DNA of 64,000 bases, from NCBI RefSeq assembly GCF_003416765.1, contig NZ_QSNG01000001.1, forward strand, positions 894,742 to 958,741, written 5' to 3'. Under the pieces are notes generated by a model. The model did not search any database. It was not told the DNA's origin and saw only the letters and a program-made list of their open reading frames with translations. This DNA comes from Paratractidigestivibacter faecalis. GTDB lineage: Bacteria; Actinomycetota; Coriobacteriia; Coriobacteriales; Atopobiaceae. The translations under genes were made by a program, and so were the position numbers. This document shows, piece by piece, positions 8,435 to 15,148 of this stretch (its first letter is position 1; each line of letters opens with the position of its first letter).

Positions 8435-9358
8435 GTGAACAAGACCATGCAGATAGCACGTAACGTCCTGGCCGCCGTCGGCGGGGCAAAAAACGTCACG
8501 GCCAACGACATCTGCATGACGCGCCTGAGGCTGCAGACCGAGGACCCCTCCCTCGTCGACACCGAGCAGCTGAGCGGCACGAGCGGAGTCCTGGGCATCG
8601 TCAAGCGCGGGACCAACGGCGTGGAGGTTGTCTTCGGGCCCGGCAAGGTGGATGGCGTGCACGACGCCATAGCCGGGCTCACGGGGCTCGACTCAGACGC
8701 CGCGGGCTTCTCACCCGATGTGCCCGCGGACGCCGACGCCCTGAGGGTCACCATCAGCGACAAGGCGCCGCAGGCCGCCAAGGACGACGATGAAGACGAG
8801 CGGGGCGCCATCGACCTCGAGGACATGCGCGAGCTCATGAGCATCCTGGACGCCGAGGAGCAGCAGGACGACGCGCCCGAGGCCGCATCGGAGGCGGACG
8901 AGGCCGAGGAGACGGAGGGTGCGCGCGTGCTCGTCATCAACGGCCCCAACATCAACATGCTGGGCATCCGCGAGCCCAAGATCTACGGCAGCCAGTCCTA
9001 CCAGGCACTTCTCCAGCTCTGCCAGGAGGCGGCGCGGGACGCTGGCTTCGAAGAGTGCTCGTGCTTCCAGTCCAACCACGAGGGGGACCTCGTCGACGCC
9101 ATTCAGGACGCCTACGGCAGCTACGACGGCATCGTGATCAACCCGGGCGCGTACACGCACACCTCCATAGCCATCCTGGACGCTGCCAAGGCCGTAGGCC
9201 TGCCCATGGTGGAGGTCCACATCTCCAAGGTCGACGAGCGCGAGGACTTCAGGCAGGTGTCCTACATCCGCGCTGCCTGCTTCGAGACCGTCTGCGGCCT
9301 GGGCATCGAGGGCTACCGCAAGGCCATCTACGACCTTGCCGAGAAGATTGGCCTGTAG
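8435..9358 (+). CDS. aroQ: PTS EIIB-like domain fused to type II 3-dehydroquinate dehydratase
   Basis: The C-terminal 145 residues (163-307) are a complete type II dehydroquinase, step three of the pathway: NGPNIN (169-174), Arg179 and Tyr184, SNHEG (213-217), His262 and Arg273, matching the known catalytic set of the family. Residues 1 to about 85 look like a glucose-family PTS EIIB domain, with the phosphorylatable-cysteine motif intact in DICMTRLR (Cys27) and a GTSGVLG loop. An acidic linker (about 105-160) joins them. No EIIC or EIIA gene is nearby. The frame is continuous with no stop or second RBS. A regulatory role for the EIIB part is inference. The GTG has GAGAGGA upstream. Confidence 0.9.
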   Translation: MNKTMQIARNVLAAVGGAKNVTANDICMTRLRLQTEDPSLVDTEQLSGTSGVLGIVKRGTNGVEVVFGPGKVDGVHDAIAGLTGLDSDAAGFSPDVPADADALRVTISDKAPQAAKDDDEDERGAIDLEDMRELMSILDAEEQQDDAPEAASEADEAEETEGARVLVINGPNINMLGIREPKIYGSQSYQALLQLCQEAARDAGFEECSCFQSNHEGDLVDAIQDAYGSYDGIVINPGAYTHTSIAILDAAKAVGLPMVEVHISKVDEREDFRQVSYIRAACFETVCGLGIEGYRKAIYDLAEKIGL

Positions 9359-9365
9359 CCAAACA

Positions 9366-9475
9366 CGTTTTGGGTTCAACGCTTTGGGCCCCACGACAAC
9401 CCTATTTTACAAAACCGCAGGTAGAGCGTTTGTTTGAGGAGAGACAGCGCTTCAGGTCCACCGGCGGCGAACCCA
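9366..9475 (+). repeat. Left arm of an inverted three-block repeat flanking the IS
   Basis: Contains block A (9366-9377), block B (9413-9427) and block C (9463-9475), separated by exactly 35 bases each. The same three blocks occur in reverse complement and with the same spacing at 10807-10916. The 35-base spacers do not match between arms. Blocks A and C both carry TGGGTTC, in opposite orientation, so each arm also has its own short terminal inverted repeats. Confidence 0.8.
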
Positions 9476-9489
9476 ACTCAGAAACGGAA

Positions 9490-10804
9490 TGGGGGTGCGG
9501 ACGAAAAGTTGGACCGCCGCGAGGCGGTCGGATTGGAGTCCGCATGCACAGCAAGGAGGAGGTCGCGGTGTTCCTGCGCTGCAGGGAGAGGGGCATGGGC
9601 ATCGCCGAGGCGGCCGAGTTCGCCGGGGTGCCCGCCCGGACCGCGGCGAAGTGGTCGGCCGGGGCGCTGCCGCACAGCGCCGCCGGCCGCGCCCTGCCCG
9701 CCGGCGGCGCTAGAATGGGCGCGAAGAGGCCGCGTGGGAAGGCGCCCGCCATGGACGAGAAGAGCTCCGGGCTCTACGAGCCCGCCGAGAGGGGGCCGCT
9801 GTCCGGCCTCACCCCCGACCAGGTCGAGAACCTGCTGCTCAGGGCGGTGTTGGCCGACCTAAAAGCGGGAGGGTGGGACCCGGCTTCGATCTCGAGCAGG
9901 AGCAAGTGCGAGCTCGGCGAGAGATTGAGGGCGGCGACAGGCCAGCCCCTCCGCTCGATCACCCGCTTCTTGGGGATGTCGAAGAGCTCCTACGAGTACC
10001 ACAGGGCCCGCCTCGGCCGCGACCGCGACGCGGACATGCGGGCTGAGGTGGTCAGGCTCTTCCGCGAGGGCCGCGGCGCCTGGGGCTACCGCACCATCTG
10101 GGCGAGGCTGCGGGCCGCCGGCACGCGGGCCAGCGAGAAGCGCGTGCGGCGCGTCATGCGCGAGGAGGGCCTGGAGGTCGTCTACAACAGGCGGCGCAGG
10201 CGCGGCTACAGCTCCTACGCCGGGGAGGTCTCCAGGGCGCCGGAGAACCTGGTGGCCAGGCGGTTCCGCGCGTCGGCCCCCGACGAGCTGTGGCTCACCG
10301 ACATCACCGAGTTCGCGCTGCCCGGCGGGCAGAAGGTGTACCTGAGCCCGGTCGTCGACTGCTTCGACGGCAGGCCGGCGGCGTGGTCGGTCGGGACCAG
10401 CCCGACGGCCGAGCTCGCCAACTCCTCCCTGCTCAAGGCCATCGCGCAGAGGCGTCCGGGGGCCCGCACGACCATCCACTCCGACCGCGGCGGGCACTAC
10501 CGCTGGCCGGGGTGGGTCGCCATCTGCGAGGAGCACGGCCTGGTCAGGAGCATGTCGGCCAAGGGGTGCAGCCCGGACAACTCGGCCTGCGAGGGGTTCT
10601 TCGGGCGCCTCAAGAACGAGTTCTTCTACCACCGCGACTGGAGGGGCGTCGGCGCAGAGGAGTTCATGCGGCGCCTGGAGGAGTACCTCGAGTACTATCG
10701 GGAGGGGCGCATCAAGCGCTCGCTGGGCTGGCTGAGCCCGAACGAGTACCGCAGGAGGCTTGGGTACGCCGTCTAGGCGGTCCAAGAAAATGTCCGCACC
10801 CCCA
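9490..10804. mobile_element. Complete IS3-family insertion sequence (1315 bp)
   Basis: Bounded by 29-bp terminal inverted repeats at 9490-9518 and 10776-10804. Both start TGGGGGTGCGGAC and end TTGGACCGCC when read inward; six central bases differ (GAAAAG versus ATTTTC). One transposase gene fills the element. The flanks GGAA and ATTG show no target-site duplication. The element sits at the centre of the inverted arms 9366-9475 and 10807-10916. Confidence 0.88.
9544..10776 (+). CDS. IS3-family transposase, OrfA and OrfB in one frame
   Basis: The 410-residue protein has an N-terminal helix-turn-helix part (IAEAAEFAGVPARTAAKW), an HTH_21-like linker (YGYR-type motif GAWGYRTIWARL), and an rve integrase core. 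The DDE residues are visible in LTDITEF, IHSDRGGHY and the NSACEGFFGRLKNE helix. In most IS3 elements OrfA and OrfB are joined by -1 frameshifting; here one uninterrupted frame covers both, so no recoding is required. ATG at 9544 follows an AGTCCGC leader without a strong RBS. The gene looks intact. Confidence 0.9.
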   Translation: MHSKEEVAVFLRCRERGMGIAEAAEFAGVPARTAAKWSAGALPHSAAGRALPAGGARMGAKRPRGKAPAMDEKSSGLYEPAERGPLSGLTPDQVENLLLRAVLADLKAGGWDPASISSRSKCELGERLRAATGQPLRSITRFLGMSKSSYEYHRARLGRDRDADMRAEVVRLFREGRGAWGYRTIWARLRAAGTRASEKRVRRVMREEGLEVVYNRRRRRGYSSYAGEVSRAPENLVARRFRASAPDELWLTDITEFALPGGQKVYLSPVVDCFDGRPAAWSVGTSPTAELANSSLLKAIAQRRPGARTTIHSDRGGHYRWPGWVAICEEHGLVRSMSAKGCSPDNSACEGFFGRLKNEFFYHRDWRGVGAEEFMRRLEEYLEYYREGRIKRSLGWLSPNEYRRRLGYAV

Positions 10805-10806
10805 AT

Positions 10807-10916
10807 TGGGTTCGCCGCCGGCCGTGTTTGCCGCAGCTCAGCCAGTCGACAAGAGCTCTACCTGCGGTTATACAAATCTCGATGAGAGAAGGTCCTCGGA
10901 CCTCGAACCCAAAACG
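10807..10916 (-). repeat. Right arm of the inverted three-block repeat
   Basis: Block C' (10807-10819), B' (10855-10869) and A' (10905-10916) are exact reverse complements of the left-arm blocks, again with 35-base spacers (10820-10854 and 10870-10904). Ends 25 bases before the stop codon of the cyclo-ligase gene. Confidence 0.8.
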
Positions 10917-10941
10917 TAATGGGGGGTCTCGAGGCGGTCCG

Positions 10942-11544
10942 CTAGGCCAACGAATTGGTGCGAAGGACGCCGGCCTCGGTCACCACGAAGTCGACGGAAA
11001 CGTCCATAGCGTCATGCGGGAGCTCGGCGCAGCTCAGCTGGAGGCTGCGGCAGAGACCGACCTTGTGACCGGGATAGAAGGCCAGGAAGCGGTCGTAGTA
11101 CCCGCCGCCATAGCCAATGCGTCGGCCAGCGGCGTCAAACGTGAGGCCGGGAACCAGGCACGCGGACCCCACCATCTCCGACGTGCCGAGAGGACAAGAG
11201 GCCCCAAGCGGCTCCAGGATTCCATGGGCGCCAGGCACGAGCTCGGAGAGTGCCCCGATCTCGTAGAAGGCCATGGAGTGGGCCGCCTCGTCGCAGCGCG
11301 GGACCGCGACGCGCCTGCCCGACGAAAGAAGAGAGCGGATGACCCCCAGGGTCTGCACCTCTGAGCCGAAGGAGACGTAGGAGAGGACGACCGGGGCGGC
11401 CGCCACCTCCGGCATGCCCATGACCCGACGGGCGATTCCCTCGTCCGCGGCATCGCGCACAGAAGAGGGGAGGCGCTTGCGAAAGGCGAGGTAATGGGAC
11501 CTGAGGGAGCCCTTGTCGGCATCCGTCCCGCACGAGCTTGCCAT
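10942..11544 (-). CDS. 5-formyltetrahydrofolate cyclo-ligase
   Basis: Converts 5-formyl-THF to 5,10-methenyl-THF using ATP. The 200-residue protein has the basic N-terminal helix RSHYLAFRKRL, the PVVLSYVSFGSEVQT strand and the family signature GRRIGYGGGYYDRFL near the C-terminus. The ATG at 11544 is chosen for the GGGGAGAAG upstream; the frame opens slightly further. It is divergent from trpS, with 140 bp between starts. Confidence 0.9.
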   Translation of the reverse strand: MASSCGTDADKGSLRSHYLAFRKRLPSSVRDAADEGIARRVMGMPEVAAAPVVLSYVSFGSEVQTLGVIRSLLSSGRRVAVPRCDEAAHSMAFYEIGALSELVPGAHGILEPLGASCPLGTSEMVGSACLVPGLTFDAAGRRIGYGGGYYDRFLAFYPGHKVGLCRSLQLSCAELPHDAMDVSVDFVVTEAGVLRTNSLA

Positions 11545-11684
11545 GGTCTTCTCCCCTCCCCCGCAAATTGGCGCCACAGCGTAGCTCAACCATTCTAGCA
11601 GCGAGCGAGCCGCCTGCGGGGACGGGGCTTTTGCCGTACCATGGAAGCCTGCGAAAACAAGCCGCTCCCAACAAAGGAGAGAAC

Positions 11685-12734
11685 ATGCCCAACGAGGGAA
11701 GCTACGACGCCGCGCTCGAGCGCAGCAACCGCGTCCACGAGGACCTGAAGGTCAACCCCGGCAAGTACACCATGCTCACCGGAGACCGTCCCACCGGCCG
11801 CCTGCACCTGGGCCACTACTTCGGCACGCTGGTTGACCGCGTGCGCCTGCAGGAGATGGGCGTCCACACCAACGTCATCATCGCCGACTACCAGGTGATC
11901 ACGGACCGCGACACCACCAAGGCCATCCAGGACAACGTCTTCAACATGGTCGTGGACTACCTTGCCTGCGGCATCGACCCCGAGAAGACCATGATCTTCA
12001 CCCACTCCGCCGTGCCTGAGGAGAACCAGCTCATGCTGCCCTTCCTCTCGCTGGTGTCCGAGGCCGAGCTCGAGCGCAACCCCACGGTTAAGGCCGAGCA
12101 GGAGGCCTCCGGCCACGAGCTGACGGGCCTGCTTCTGACCTACCCCGTGCACCAGGCCTGCGACATCCTCTTCTGCAAGGGCAACATCGTCCCCGTCGGC
12201 CGCGACCAGCTCCCGCACATCGAGGTCACCAACAAGATCGCCCGCCGCTTCAACAAGCGCTACGGGAAGGTCTTCCCCGAGGTGACGGGCCTTCTCACCT
12301 CCACGCCGCTGCTGCCCGGCCTTGACGGCCGCAAGATGAGCAAGTCCTACGGCAACGCCATCTCCATCTCCATGACCGCCGAGGAGACCGCCAAGCTCAT
12401 CAAGAAGGCAAAGACCGACTCCGAGCGCAACATCACCTTTGACCCCGAGAGCCGCCCCGAGGTCTCCGCGCTTCTGACCACCGCGGGCATCTGCTCCGGG
12501 CGCGACCCCAGGGAGCTCGCCGACGAGATTGGCATGGGTGGCGGCGGCCAGCTCAAGAAGGTCGTCACCGAGGCGGTCAACGGTCGCTTTGCCGAGATTC
12601 GTGAGCGCCGCGAGAAGATCGTCCAGGACCCCGACTACATCCACGACATCATCGCCGACGGCAACCGCCGGGCCAACGCCATCGCACACGAGACCCTCTG
12701 CGAGGTCCGCGAGGCCATGGGCATGGTGTACTAG
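11685..12734 (+). CDS. trpS: Tryptophanyl-tRNA synthetase
   Basis: Charges tRNA-Trp. The 349-residue class I synthetase shows the HIGH-type motif PTGRLHLGHYFG (about 36-47) and the KMSKS motif in GLDGRKMSKSYGNAI. The ATG at 11685 follows AAAGGAGAG; upstream in-frame codons overlap the cyclo-ligase leader and are not used. Length is normal. Confidence 0.95.
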   Translation: MPNEGSYDAALERSNRVHEDLKVNPGKYTMLTGDRPTGRLHLGHYFGTLVDRVRLQEMGVHTNVIIADYQVITDRDTTKAIQDNVFNMVVDYLACGIDPEKTMIFTHSAVPEENQLMLPFLSLVSEAELERNPTVKAEQEASGHELTGLLLTYPVHQACDILFCKGNIVPVGRDQLPHIEVTNKIARRFNKRYGKVFPEVTGLLTSTPLLPGLDGRKMSKSYGNAISISMTAEETAKLIKKAKTDSERNITFDPESRPEVSALLTTAGICSGRDPRELADEIGMGGGGQLKKVVTEAVNGRFAEIRERREKIVQDPDYIHDIIADGNRRANAIAHETLCEVREAMGMVY

Positions 12735-12779
12735 GACAGCGCAACCTCAACCCCGCCATAACAAGACGAGGAGAAGTTC

Positions 12780-13424
12780 ATGGATGACAGGCAGGCCCTC
12801 ATAGACGAGGAGAACGAGGAGCGCTTGGAGACGGGCGCCCCTCCCATTCCGGGAGGCTCGGTGGAGGCGAGGTCCCATGGCGGAGCCGTGGCCGCCGCCA
12901 TAGTGGCCGCCGTCGTTGCGGTGCTTCTCGTAGGCCTCGTGGCCTTTGCGATCTTTGCCGCGACCGAGGCCAGGAACACCCCCACCTGGGTGGGCTCGGG
13001 CATCGGCGACTCCAACATCACGTCTACCCCGAGCCTGAGCCCACAGAGCCAGGAAGACGCAGCCGGCCGCTACTACGCCTTCTGGAAGTACGAGGACGAC
13101 GAGATCTGGGGCTACGTCTTCGACCTCTACCCAGACGGCACCGGCGAGTTCCACCTCTTCCTGGCCGAGGACGACGAGTTCACGCGCGCCGAGGTTGACG
13201 GCGAGGACTACACCGAGGGGCTCCTCTGGGAGCAGGACGGCTCCGCGGTCACGCTCACCAACCCCAGAGGCGAGGAGACGCTGCCCGACGCACCCAACGA
13301 TTACGTGCTCACTGGCACCAATGGCCACCGGGTACTCTCGCCCAGCGACCCGAACAGCTACCACTACCCCGACGAGGTCCTCTACGAGAGCTACGACGAG
13401 GCCCTTGTCAACATGTCCGAGTAG
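12780..13424 (+). CDS. Single-pass membrane protein of unknown function
   Basis: 214 residues. A hydrophilic acidic N-terminus (about 1-35) is followed by one transmembrane segment rich in Ala and Val (about 36-62, AAAIVAAVVAVLLVGLVAFA) and an acidic exported domain with strands such as RYYAFWKYEDDEIWGYVFDL. No family is recognised. The ATG has GAGGAGAAG five bases upstream, and the gene may be cotranscribed with trpS, 45 bp away. Confidence 0.8.
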   Translation: MDDRQALIDEENEERLETGAPPIPGGSVEARSHGGAVAAAIVAAVVAVLLVGLVAFAIFAATEARNTPTWVGSGIGDSNITSTPSLSPQSQEDAAGRYYAFWKYEDDEIWGYVFDLYPDGTGEFHLFLAEDDEFTRAEVDGEDYTEGLLWEQDGSAVTLTNPRGEETLPDAPNDYVLTGTNGHRVLSPSDPNSYHYPDEVLYESYDEALVNMSE

Positions 13425-13454
13425 CCACAGGTCACGCAGCGGACCCAAGGAAAA

Positions 13455-13486
13455 GGAGCCCGGCACCAGCGACGGTGCCGGGCTCC
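13455..13486. terminator. Strong hairpin terminator at the old argF 3' end
   Basis: A perfect 13-bp stem GGAGCCCGGCACC/GGTGCCGGGCTCC with a six-base loop. On the minus strand it is followed by TTTT, so it fits as the original terminator of argF before prophage insertion. It can also stop the convergent membrane-protein transcript. Confidence 0.85.
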
Positions 13487-13516
13487 TCGCGTTTCTCGCT
13501 CGCCGCGCAGGCCCGC

Positions 13517-13563
13517 CTACTCGGAATCGGGATCCTTGAGCGTGGCGTACATGACGGCCTTGA
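13517..13563 (-). pseudogene. argF: Displaced native 3' end of argF
   Basis: On the minus strand this reads AVMYATLK followed by DPDSE and TAG. It matches the C-terminal AVMYATLK of the argF/arcB gene at 45832-46836, where the tail is NCR and TAG. The prophage therefore separated the original last codons from the gene and brought a replacement tail. Confidence 0.85.
13539..13563. other. attL core
   Basis: The 25-bp core AGCGT-G-GCGTACATGACGGCCTTGA repeats at 45848-45872 with a single G/C difference. Both copies lie in argF 3' coding sequence, marking the prophage ends. Confidence 0.88.
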
Positions 13564-13707
13564 AAATTGCTAACGTGCGCAAGTGCAGCAATTCGTCTAA
13601 GTGCGGTTTTATGAATCTGCAATCAATCAAAAGCCGCTAGATGCCGGTGTTTTCAGAACTTAGGGACAAAAAAGGGACACGGGTTTTGCATCATGTCTCT
13701 AACGAAA

Positions 13708-13746
13708 AAGAACCCCTCCCCGGCGCGATGCCGAGGAGGGGTTCTT
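13708..13746 (-). terminator. Terminator of the phage late operon
   Basis: A 12-bp stem AAGAACCCCTCC/GGAGGGGTTCTT with an inner CGGC/GCCG pair; on the minus strand it runs straight into a T run. It lies just past the endolysin gene, the last late gene. Confidence 0.85.
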
Positions 13747-13752
13747 GCGTCA

Positions 13753-13790
13753 GTACTAGTCCGGCGCCAGCGGTACTAGTCGGTACTAGT
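13753..13790. repeat. Three GTACTAGT repeats in helical phase
   Basis: GTACTAGT occurs at 13753-13760, 13773-13780 and 13783-13790, start-to-start distances of 20 and 10 bp, with an intervening CGG. The core ACTAGT is palindromic. It lies between the endolysin stop and the terminator. Confidence 0.7.
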
Positions 13791-13810
13791 ACGTCCGAGT
13801 AGGTTCGACC

Positions 13811-14752
13811 CTACCGCTCGGTCAACCCGATGGAGTGGGTCAGCATGGCGCCGGAGGAGTCGAAGCCGTAGAAGGTGCCGCCGATCATCCTGACCTCGTC
13901 GGCGGACATGGAGCCGTCTGCGTTGAGCCAGTACCACTTCCCGCCGTCCCTCTGCCAGCCCTGCCTCATGGAGCCGTTCTCGTCCAGGAAGTACCACTTG
14001 TCGCCGACCATCCTCCAGCCGGTTGCCATGGCGCCGGACTCGTCGAGGAAGTACCACTTCCCGTCCACCCGCTGCCAGCCCGTGAGCATCGCGCCGTCCG
14101 CGCCGAGCAGGTACCAGTGCCCGTCCTTCATCTGCCAGCCGGTGAGCATCCAGCCCTCGGCGTCGAAGAGGTACCACTTCCCGTCCACCAGCTCCCAGTC
14201 GCGCGCGGTGTAGGAGCCGTCCGCGTGGCGGTACCACCAGCGCCCGTCCTTCTGGACCCACTGGGCCTTAGAGGCCGGAGCCGTGGGGCCCTCCGTGATG
14301 CGGTCGTGCAGCGCCCGCCACTTGTCGGGGTCGAGGTAGGGCGCCGGGCACTCCTTGCCCGTCACGTCGTAGTGGCGGATGACGTTCTCCGCCGGGATGC
14401 CGTACTTGGCCATGAGCGCCTGGGTGAGGGCGGCCAGCGTGGCCACCTGCGCCTCGCTGAAGTCCTCGCCCGCGCTCACGCACTCGATGCCGACCGAGCG
14501 CTGGTTCATGGCGAACTTGCCGGCGTGCCAGGCGGTGTCGGCCTCGGGGACGGACTGCCGCAGCGTGCCGTCGCGGTCGACGAAGTAGTGGGCGCTGGCC
14601 CTGGCGGAGTTGCGGGAGAAGTAGACCAGGTTGTTGTGGGCGCTCGCGTCGGTGCCGGTGTAGTGGACCACGATGTAGTCGATGGCGCTGCCGCGCCTTC
14701 CCTTGGTGTAGTTGCGGCCGTCGCACCGGACGAACTCGGCGATTGTCGGCAT
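13811..14752 (-). CDS. Phage endolysin: N-acetylmuramoyl-L-alanine amidase with wall-binding repeats
   Basis: Hydrolyses the amide bond between muramic acid and the stem peptide during lysis. Residues about 20-150 form an Amidase_2 domain with the zinc ligands His30 (IVVHYTG), His127 (IRHYD) and Cys135 (KECP) and Glu90. Residues about 165-313 are seven ~20-residue repeats of the DGKWYFLDESGAM type, like choline/glucan-binding modules. The ATG at 14752 just after the holin stop is preferred to an upstream frame extension. Confidence 0.93.
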   Translation of the reverse strand: MPTIAEFVRCDGRNYTKGRRGSAIDYIVVHYTGTDASAHNNLVYFSRNSARASAHYFVDRDGTLRQSVPEADTAWHAGKFAMNQRSVGIECVSAGEDFSEAQVATLAALTQALMAKYGIPAENVIRHYDVTGKECPAPYLDPDKWRALHDRITEGPTAPASKAQWVQKDGRWWYRHADGSYTARDWELVDGKWYLFDAEGWMLTGWQMKDGHWYLLGADGAMLTGWQRVDGKWYFLDESGAMATGWRMVGDKWYFLDENGSMRQGWQRDGGKWYWLNADGSMSADEVRMIGGTFYGFDSSGAMLTHSIGLTER

Positions 14753-14759
14753 GGACAAG

Positions 14760-15134
14760 CTACTCGCCGCCCTTCGCGTTGTCGAAGATCTTGCCCAGCG
14801 GCGAGTTTGCAAGCTCGGGGGACGCGGAGACCACGTTCTCCCAGATGCTCGTGACCTCCATGAGGATGATGACGATGGAGATGCCCACCACGGTCACGCC
14901 GGAGAGGGCGTCCATGCCCTCCACGTGCTGGCAGACCACCTCGATGACGAAGGCCAGCAGCTCGATGCACAGCAGAAGCGCCTTGTGGCCAAGGCCCTCG
15001 CGCATCTTGGTGGACGAGACGGTGTGGTTGATGACCGCGCCCACGTAGCCCGTGAGCACGTCGAGCCCCATGCACGAGACGGCCCCGCCGAAGGCGTAGC
15101 ACATGGACTCGCTGATCTGGATGATTGGCGTCAC
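14760..15134 (-). CDS. Phage holin
   Basis: 124 residues with three hydrophobic segments (about 15-37, 58-74 and 84-104) and a charged C-terminal tail (SPLGKIFDNAKGGE), fitting a toxin-secretion/holin-4-type lysis protein that permeabilises the membrane. The GTG start has GGGAAGGGAAG upstream. The long open frame running upstream to 16598 is a shadow of the tail genes. The endolysin start lies seven bases past its stop. Confidence 0.85.
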   Translation of the reverse strand: MTPIIQISESMCYAFGGAVSCMGLDVLTGYVGAVINHTVSSTKMREGLGHKALLLCIELLAFVIEVVCQHVEGMDALSGVTVVGISIVIILMEVTSIWENVVSASPELANSPLGKIFDNAKGGE

Positions 15135-15148
15135 TTGTCTTCCCTTCC

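Larger units (their letters stand above)
13564..13810. other. Non-coding left end of the prophage
   Basis: No convincing gene. It holds two copies of a RGGGACA-type sequence (CTTAGGGACA at 13659-13668 and AAAGGGACAC at 13671-13680) that resemble two copies beside attR (45792-45800 and 45801-45810), suggesting integrase arm sites; it also holds the late-operon terminator and a phased ACTAGT repeat. Confidence 0.5.

Noticed and set aside
9366-10916. CRISPR array around the IS
   Set aside because: Spacing of about 35 suggested it, but the three blocks are different sequences and no repeat of 24 bp or more recurs.
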